Assembly (NCBI GenBank): GCA_028598975.1
Contig: JAQRMU010000081.1
Coordinates: 1-45,889, forward strand
Length of the DNA: 45,889 nt
Reading direction: 5' to 3'
From: Gammaproteobacteria bacterium
GTDB taxonomy: Bacteria > Pseudomonadota > Gammaproteobacteria > Nitrosococcales > Methylophagaceae
The first letter of the stretch is position 1. Each line of letters starts with the position of its first letter. The notes under the pieces are model-generated. The model was given only the letters and a program-made list of their open reading frames with translations. It searched no databases and had not been told where the DNA came from. This document shows positions 39,369-45,889 of this stretch, one piece after another. Both the position numbers and the translations under genes were made by a program.

Positions 39369-40454
39369 ATGCTAGAAGCATCTCAAATCAAATCGTTAAT
39401 TAATGATTACACTGATTCTATAGCTCAAATGACCTTGGAAGAATCTAAAGCAAAAGTAGACGTTAATTTAGATGGCGAATCATTAACTGTTGTTGTGACT
39501 TTAGGTTATCCAGCAAAAGGGTCTTTCGATAAAATTCAGTCAGATCTACAAGCCTTACTCCAGAAAAAAGCTGATTTAACAGATGTGACTGTCACTGTTA
39601 ATTCAGAAATCACTAAGCATAAAGTGCAACAGGGCGTACAAGGCATTAAAAATATTAAGAATATTATTGCTGTCGCTTCTGGTAAAGGTGGCGTTGGTAA
39701 ATCAACAACATCGGTTAATTTAGCATTAGCATTAGCTGCCGAAGGCGCTAAAGTTGGTATTCTAGATGCTGATATTTATGGCCCAAGTCAGCCGCGAATG
39801 TTAGGTACATCGCAACGCCCAGAGTCCGTTGATGGCAAACGTATTGAACCAATTGAAAGCTATGGTTTGCAAAGCATGTCGATTGGTTTCTTGATTGATG
39901 AAGAAGAGCCGATGATTTGGCGTGGCCCAATGGTAACGCAAGCACTAGAGCAAATGCTCAATGATACAAACTGGAAAGACCTTGACTATCTTGTGATTGA
40001 TTTACCACCAGGTACAGGTGATATCCAATTAACCTTATCTCAGAAAGTGCCTGTTAGTGGTGCTGTGATTGTTACAACTCCGCAAGACATATCATTACTT
40101 GATGCGCGTAAAGCATTAAAAATGTTTGAAAAAGTGAATGTGCCAGTTATGGGCATAATTGAAAACATGAGTACACATGTGTGCAGTGAATGTGGTCATG
40201 AAGAGCATATCTTTGGTGCCGGTGGCGGTGAGAAAATGGCAAAGCAATATGACGTTGACTTGCTTGGTGATTTGCCGTTAGATATTAAAATTCGTGAAGA
40301 TGCCGATCAAGGGCACCCAACCGTTGTTGCTGATCCTGATGGAAAAATTGCATTAGCTTATCGTGCGATTGCACAGCGCGTTGCTGCACGATTAGCGAAG
40401 CAGGGTAAAGATTATTCATCTGCTTTCCCTAACATTGTTATCAAAAACGACTAA
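39369..40454 (+). CDS. apbC: Iron-sulfur cluster carrier protein Mrp/ApbC
   Basis: VASGKGGVGKSTTSVNLALAL; GIIENMSTHVCSECGHEEHIFG. Confidence 0.95.
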   Translation: MLEASQIKSLINDYTDSIAQMTLEESKAKVDVNLDGESLTVVVTLGYPAKGSFDKIQSDLQALLQKKADLTDVTVTVNSEITKHKVQQGVQGIKNIKNIIAVASGKGGVGKSTTSVNLALALAAEGAKVGILDADIYGPSQPRMLGTSQRPESVDGKRIEPIESYGLQSMSIGFLIDEEEPMIWRGPMVTQALEQMLNDTNWKDLDYLVIDLPPGTGDIQLTLSQKVPVSGAVIVTTPQDISLLDARKALKMFEKVNVPVMGIIENMSTHVCSECGHEEHIFGAGGGEKMAKQYDVDLLGDLPLDIKIREDADQGHPTVVADPDGKIALAYRAIAQRVAARLAKQGKDYSSAFPNIVIKND

Positions 40455-40527
40455 TCTAATTTTTACTATACAAATTAACGTAAAATCACGCTATTATTAA
40501 GGTTATTCAGGATTAACGAGCAAAAGC

Positions 40528-41094
40528 ATGAGCATAAAATCAGATAAATGGATCCGTCGAATGGCGGAAGAGCACGGTATGATTTCGCCTTTTGAAACAG
40601 GTCAAGTACGTGAAGGTGAAAATGGACGGATGATCTCTTACGGTACATCAAGTTACGGTTATGATGTGCGTTGTTCTAGCGAATTCAAAGTATTTACCAA
40701 TATTAACTCTGCGATTGTTGATCCTAAAAACTTCGATGAAGGTAGCTTTGTCGATGTCAATTCTGATGTGTGTATTATTCCTCCCAACTCATTTGCATTG
40801 GCGCGTACGGTAGAAAAATTTAAGATCCCTCGCAATGTATTAACAATATGTTTAGGTAAATCAACCTATGCCCGCTGTGGAATTATCGTTAATGTCACGC
40901 CTCTAGAACCTGAATGGGAAGGCTATGTGACACTAGAGTTCTCAAATACGACAACATTGCCTGCCAAGATTTATGCTAATGAAGGTGTGGCACAGATGTT
41001 ATTTTTTGAGTCAGATGAAGTGTGTGAAACGTCATACGCTGATCGGGGCGGTAAATATCAAGGGCAAAAAGGTGTGACGCTACCTAAGTCATAA
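40528..41094 (+). CDS. dcd: dCTP deaminase
   Basis: [45 protein letters not shown]. Confidence 0.97.
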   Translation: MSIKSDKWIRRMAEEHGMISPFETGQVREGENGRMISYGTSSYGYDVRCSSEFKVFTNINSAIVDPKNFDEGSFVDVNSDVCIIPPNSFALARTVEKFKIPRNVLTICLGKSTYARCGIIVNVTPLEPEWEGYVTLEFSNTTTLPAKIYANEGVAQMLFFESDEVCETSYADRGGKYQGQKGVTLPKS

Positions 41095-41096
41095 TA

Positions 41097-42203
41097 ATGA
41101 TGAGCCTTTCTTCGATTAGTCGACTTGTTAAATTGCTACTGATAACGTTGTTATTAGCTGGCTGTACGAGTGAGCGTGAATCAGATAAACAATGGGCGCA
41201 TAGTGATTTAAGTAGTTATGCTGCGGCATTTTCTCCTAATGGGAAATATGTTTTGGTGGGGGATACTGATTCGCCAGCGAGACTATGGAATATAGAAGAA
41301 AACAAGGTTGTTTACACATGGCAAAATAATGAGGAAGTTGGTACAACAACAGCCGTTGGTTTCTCGGGTGATGGTAAAGTCGCTGCAACTGTTGAACAAG
41401 GTGGGGTTGTATCAGATAAAAAGTCATCTTTTAGGAATGAAGTCGACATTGTAGAGCAGGATGTCATTGTCTTGTGGGAAGTGGCGACAGGCGAGCCAAT
41501 GATGCGCTTGAGCTTTCCCGCTAGAATTAAGGCAATTGCATTATCTCAACATGGTGACTATGTTTTATTGGCTTTATATAACCGTACAGTCATCTATTTT
41601 GATGTTATTGAAAACCGAGTGCTGCAAATCCTCCAACATGATGGTAAAGCCGTAAACTCACCGATTAATCAACTTATAAATACCGTAGCACTGTCACCTA
41701 GTGGGAAGTATGCGTTGACAGGTGGTGATGACCAAACAGCCCGTCTATGGAAATTAGAAACTGGAGAACAGATTCGAAGCTGGAAGCATGAAAACTCGGT
41801 CAACATTGTTGGGTTTTATCCCAAAGGTGGCTATGTTTTAACTGGAGCAGGCAACGGTCAAACTCATTTTTGGAATATGAAAACAGGTGAAGAAAAATAT
41901 ATTCTTCGAACGTCTTCATTATGGCCCGCAGATAAACCACTTCCTGATTTTCCTACATTTAAAACTACGATATCTGCCATCGACTTTTCTACAGATGGTA
42001 AATACCTCGCAACAGGTCATTCATCACGCATGATATGTTTGTGGAAGGTCGCAACGGGCGAAAAAGTAGATTGTTGGCAAGTCGCGAGAAAGCAAGCATT
42101 GCGCCCCGGCGTGGTATTACAGGCCGTTGCTTTTTCACCTGATGGCAAGTCTATTTACAGTGAAGCAGGTAATGGTATTGGCCAAAAATGGATACTTAGA
42201 TAG
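41097..42203 (+). CDS. WD40-repeat lipoprotein
   Basis: Lipobox LLLAGC; repeats with FSPNGKYVLVGDTDSPARLWNI, LSPSGKYALTGGDDQTARLWKL. Confidence 0.88.
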   Translation: MMSLSSISRLVKLLLITLLLAGCTSERESDKQWAHSDLSSYAAAFSPNGKYVLVGDTDSPARLWNIEENKVVYTWQNNEEVGTTTAVGFSGDGKVAATVEQGGVVSDKKSSFRNEVDIVEQDVIVLWEVATGEPMMRLSFPARIKAIALSQHGDYVLLALYNRTVIYFDVIENRVLQILQHDGKAVNSPINQLINTVALSPSGKYALTGGDDQTARLWKLETGEQIRSWKHENSVNIVGFYPKGGYVLTGAGNGQTHFWNMKTGEEKYILRTSSLWPADKPLPDFPTFKTTISAIDFSTDGKYLATGHSSRMICLWKVATGEKVDCWQVARKQALRPGVVLQAVAFSPDGKSIYSEAGNGIGQKWILR

Positions 42204-42523
42204 TGCTTAAATTAGTATTTTTTGTACCAGAGAGTCACAAAGAATCCGTTAAACAAGCTGTATTTGAACAAGGTGCTGGGCGTTATGAAGGTTATGACTG
42301 TTGTTCATGGGAAACAAAAGGGATAGGTCAATTCAAACCCTTATCAGGTAGCCAACCCTTTATTGGTCAGCAAGGAAAAATTGAAACAGTGGCTGAATAT
42401 CGCGTTGAAATGATGTGTTCGGAGCAATACATCAAAGCGGTATTAGCGGCTCTTATTCATAGCCACCCTTATGAAACTCCAGCTTATGAAGTCCAGTCTA
42501 TACGAACACTGGATGATTTTTAA
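42203..42523 (+). CDS. NIF3/YqfO-like C-terminal/CutA-like domain protein
   Basis: LVFFVPESHKESVKQAVFEQGAGRYEGYDCCSWETKGIGQF; HSHPYETPAYEV. Confidence 0.88.
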   Translation: MLKLVFFVPESHKESVKQAVFEQGAGRYEGYDCCSWETKGIGQFKPLSGSQPFIGQQGKIETVAEYRVEMMCSEQYIKAVLAALIHSHPYETPAYEVQSIRTLDDF

Positions 42524-42538
42524 TTTTACGAGTGTTTT

Positions 42539-45187
42539 ATGTCATCACAATCTACACCTAAAGAAACGTTTTTAGCGGATTACCGTGTTCCTGATTATTT
42601 AATTGATACCGTGCATTTGCACTTTGAATTAGATGCGTCTGATACTCATATCCGTAGCGTATTGGCAATGCGTAAGAATCCTAAAGGATTAGGTGGTGAC
42701 TGTGTGCTTGATGGTGAGCACCTTGAATTAATATCAGTGAAGATCGATGGACGGCAATTACAGGGTAACGAATACCAACGTACAGATAAAACATTAGTCT
42801 TATCAGGGTTGCCAGATAAGTTTGAGTTAGAAATTGAAACGCGTATTGCACCTGATAAAAACACCGCTTTAGAAGGTCTGTATCATTCAGGCTCTTTATT
42901 ATGTACACAATGCGAGGCGGAAGGTTTCAGACGGATAACCTATTACCCAGATCGTCCAGATGTTATGGCTGTATTTACAGTCTCACTTGTTGCAAATAAA
43001 GCGCTTTGGCCAATTATGTTGGCGAACGGCAATATGGAAGAGCAGGGCCAGTTTGATGATGGTCGCCATTGGACACGGTGGCATGATCCCCATCCCAAGC
43101 CGAGTTACTTATTTGCCCTTGTTGCAGGGGACTTATATCGCCAGCAAGATAGCTTCACTACGATGTCTGGTCGCGATGTGAATTTGCAGATTTATGTTGA
43201 TCATGAAAATAGTCATAAATGTGATCATGCCTTAATATCATTAAAGCAAGCGATGCAGTGGGATGAAGAGACCTATGGTCGTGAATATGACTTAGATGTG
43301 TTCATGATTGTGGCGGTGAATGATTTCAATATGGGCGCAATGGAGAATAAAGGGCTGAATATCTTTAATTCTTCATGTGTGCTGGCAAGCCCAGAAACTG
43401 CTAGTGATGCAGATTATCATCGAATACAAGGCATTGTGGGGCATGAATACTTTCATAACTGGTCAGGAAACCGTGTGACATGTCGTGATTGGTTCCAACT
43501 CAGTCTGAAAGAAGGCTTTACTGTTTTACGTGACCAACAGTTTAGTGCAGCAATGAACTCTGAGGCCGTACAACGTATTGATGATGTAAACCAACTGCGC
43601 ACCATGCAATTTTCTGAAGATGCGGGGCCAATGGCTCATCCAGTTAGACCAGCTTCCTTTATTGAAATTAGTAACTTCTACACCGTGACGATTTATGAAA
43701 AAGGTGCGGAAGTGGTTGGCATGATTAAAACAATAGTCGGTGATGATGGTTTTAGAAAAGGTACGGATCTATATTTTGATCGTCATGATGGACAAGCAGT
43801 CACAACAGATGACTTTGTAAAATCGATTGAAGATGCCAATGATGTTGATTTAAGTCAGTTTAAACGCTGGTATTCACAGGCCGGTACACCAGAATTAACA
43901 GTTGCGGGTCATTATGATGAGATGAAACAGACCTATACATTGTCTGTTGAACAAACATGCCCAATGACACCTGATGAATTAGACAAAGAAGCCTTCCATA
44001 TTCCTTTAGCCGTGGGCTTACTCGATGAACAAGGTTTACCCCTATTGCTTCAGCTTGAAGGCGAGGAAAAGGCATATGATAACGCTACGCGTGTATTAAC
44101 ACTTAATGAGGCCAATCAGACATTTACCTTTATAAATGTAGAATCAAAACCTGTACCCTCCATACTAAGAGGGTTCTCTGCACCGGTAAAACTAAATACC
44201 AAACGAAGTAATGCTGAATTAGAGTTTTTGATGGTAAACGATACAGATAGCTTTAATCGTTGGGATGCAGGGCAGACATTACTAATCAATATATTATTGG
44301 GTTTAGTGAGAAACGTTCAATTGGATCAACCTTTAAGCTTTTCTAAAAGCCTAGTAGAAAAACTGTCTCATATTTTAACGAATACAGAAGTGGACCCAGC
44401 ATTGATTGCTAAAATGCTGACATTGCCGAGTGAAAACTATTTGGCAGCACAAATGCCAATCGCAGATGTTGACGCTATTCATATTGCACGACAGTTCCTT
44501 AAAAATAGCCTTGCTCATGGACTGAAACAAGCGTTCAGTGATGTTTACCAACAGCAAAATACAACTGCTGACTATCAGTTCAACGCTATCGATATGGCCA
44601 AGCGCAGTCTTAAGAATATATGTCTAAGCTACTTAGTGGCAACCGATGACCCAATGCAAACGCAACGCTGTCTCAAACAGATGAAACAGTCTGATAATAT
44701 GACAGATACAATTTCGGGTTTAGTTGCATTAGCCAATAAATCTGGGCCAGAAGGCGAACATGCTCTACGCGCTTTTTATGAGCAATGGAAGCACGACCGC
44801 TTAGTGGTTGATAAGTGGCTCACTGTCCAAGCGCAGTCAAATTTACCTGATACTTTAATTCGAGTTAAAGGTTTGATGAAACACCCTGCCTTTAAGATGA
44901 CTAATCCAAATAATGTGCGATCTTTAATCGGCCAGTTCTGTCGTAATAACCCGATTAACTTTCATGCTAGAGATGGTTCAGGGTATGAGTTTTTAGTTGA
45001 GCAGATTATTGTTCTAAACAAACTTAACCCGCAAGTGGCAGCGCGAATGTTAGGTGCGTTCAATTCATGGCGACACTATGATGAAGAGAGACAAATGCTG
45101 ATGAAAAAAGCATTAATGACGATTGCCGCTGAAAAAGACTTATCGTCTGATGTCTATGAAATCGTCACAAAATATCTAGCAGATTAA
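42539..45187 (+). CDS. pepN: Aminopeptidase N
   Basis: NDFNMGAMENKGLNIFN and zinc motif VGHEYFHNWSGNRVTCRDWFQLSLKEG. Confidence 0.97.
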   Translation: MSSQSTPKETFLADYRVPDYLIDTVHLHFELDASDTHIRSVLAMRKNPKGLGGDCVLDGEHLELISVKIDGRQLQGNEYQRTDKTLVLSGLPDKFELEIETRIAPDKNTALEGLYHSGSLLCTQCEAEGFRRITYYPDRPDVMAVFTVSLVANKALWPIMLANGNMEEQGQFDDGRHWTRWHDPHPKPSYLFALVAGDLYRQQDSFTTMSGRDVNLQIYVDHENSHKCDHALISLKQAMQWDEETYGREYDLDVFMIVAVNDFNMGAMENKGLNIFNSSCVLASPETASDADYHRIQGIVGHEYFHNWSGNRVTCRDWFQLSLKEGFTVLRDQQFSAAMNSEAVQRIDDVNQLRTMQFSEDAGPMAHPVRPASFIEISNFYTVTIYEKGAEVVGMIKTIVGDDGFRKGTDLYFDRHDGQAVTTDDFVKSIEDANDVDLSQFKRWYSQAGTPELTVAGHYDEMKQTYTLSVEQTCPMTPDELDKEAFHIPLAVGLLDEQGLPLLLQLEGEEKAYDNATRVLTLNEANQTFTFINVESKPVPSILRGFSAPVKLNTKRSNAELEFLMVNDTDSFNRWDAGQTLLINILLGLVRNVQLDQPLSFSKSLVEKLSHILTNTEVDPALIAKMLTLPSENYLAAQMPIADVDAIHIARQFLKNSLAHGLKQAFSDVYQQQNTTADYQFNAIDMAKRSLKNICLSYLVATDDPMQTQRCLKQMKQSDNMTDTISGLVALANKSGPEGEHALRAFYEQWKHDRLVVDKWLTVQAQSNLPDTLIRVKGLMKHPAFKMTNPNNVRSLIGQFCRNNPINFHARDGSGYEFLVEQIIVLNKLNPQVAARMLGAFNSWRHYDEERQMLMKKALMTIAAEKDLSSDVYEIVTKYLAD

Positions 45188-45197
45188 AGGTTTACTC

Positions 45198-45620
45198 ATG
45201 TTTACACTTGATCCTCGCTTGGAGCGAGATACGATTCTTTTAGGAGAGTTCCCGCTGTCTAAAGTCTTGCTAATGAACGATGCGCGTTATCCGTGGGTCA
45301 TTCTCGTACCTAAGGTGACAGGTGTAACGGAGCTATTTCAACTTAGTGCTGAGCAACAACAGCAGTTAACGTTGGAGTCTAACTTTGTGGCTAAAGCTCT
45401 CAATAACTTAGTTCAGGCTGATAAAATGAATGTGGCCGCGCTTGGTAATGTTGTTTCGCAGCTCCATATTCATCATGTAGCTCGATATCAAGGTGATGAA
45501 ACATGGCCAAACCCTGTATGGGGAAAGGGCGAAGCAGTACCCTATAGTGAACAAGAAAGAGATGCTGTTTACCAGCAGATAACAGCAGTATTGTCAGACC
45601 TGTTGAATGATGGCAACTGA
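45198..45620 (+). CDS. HIT domain protein
   Basis: NVVSQLHIHHVARYQGDETWPNPVWG. Confidence 0.92.
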   Translation: MFTLDPRLERDTILLGEFPLSKVLLMNDARYPWVILVPKVTGVTELFQLSAEQQQQLTLESNFVAKALNNLVQADKMNVAALGNVVSQLHIHHVARYQGDETWPNPVWGKGEAVPYSEQERDAVYQQITAVLSDLLNDGN

Positions 45621-45831
45621 ATTACAGTTTTATTTAAATATAAGCCGAGAACAGGCTTTACGTTATTACCAAGGGACAGCAAAAGTCGTTGTTGTGACGA
45701 CAACAAGTGGTCAAAAACTGCAATTTCCAGCCGAGCATATTAGGTCATTCATTGCGCAAGATGGGATCGAAGGATGGTTCAGTATTCAATTTGATGATGA
45801 AAATAAGCTGATAGCGCTAAAAAAAGTGTAA
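45607..45831 (+). CDS. DUF2835 family protein
   Basis: FYLNISREQALRYYQGTAKVVVVTTTSGQKLQFPAEHIRSFI...GIEGWFSIQFD. Confidence 0.85.
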   Translation: MMATELQFYLNISREQALRYYQGTAKVVVVTTTSGQKLQFPAEHIRSFIAQDGIEGWFSIQFDDENKLIALKKV

Positions 45832-45889
45832 CTATTTTGCGAACAGAAATGCTTTTAAAGAAGGTGTGCCCTAGGTTTCCCAATATAGT

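Noticed and set aside
41097-42203. WD40 lipoprotein as part of a conflict or NLR-like system
   Set aside because: No associated effector or NTPase; it sits among conserved housekeeping genes with a plain lipobox.

Overview
The window is a stretch of gammaproteobacterial-type chromosome, about 46 kb. It is mostly housekeeping genes: rpiA, peroxiredoxin, Gfo/Idh/MocA oxidoreductase, mfd, uvrC-pgsA-tRNA-Gly, moaA/fdhD, nudF-like, purN/purM, hda, recJ, pfkB, a dinG-type helicase, a succinate dehydrogenase/fumarate reductase operon, mrp, dcd, pepN and a HIT protein. An accessory island of about 8 kb (10.55-18.55 kb) lies between tRNA-Gly(GCC) and tRNA-Ser(TGA), and the 3' ends of both tRNAs face it. 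The island holds an integrase remnant, a frameshift-split gene with weak polymerase-like motifs, an orphan Wzz-like protein, an IS transposase relic, a truncated hsdR and a Fic toxin with a small overlapping antitoxin candidate. Outside the island the main observations are: three copies of a palindromic MITE-like repeat of about 170 bp; a REP doublet; a pfkB gene broken at an (AC)n tract; a B-type sdh/frd operon with translationally coupled unknown ORFs, including an overlooked 50-aa ORF; and a StbDE/RelBE-like toxin-antitoxin pair. All calls come from reading the sequence and recalling protein families. No database search was run.
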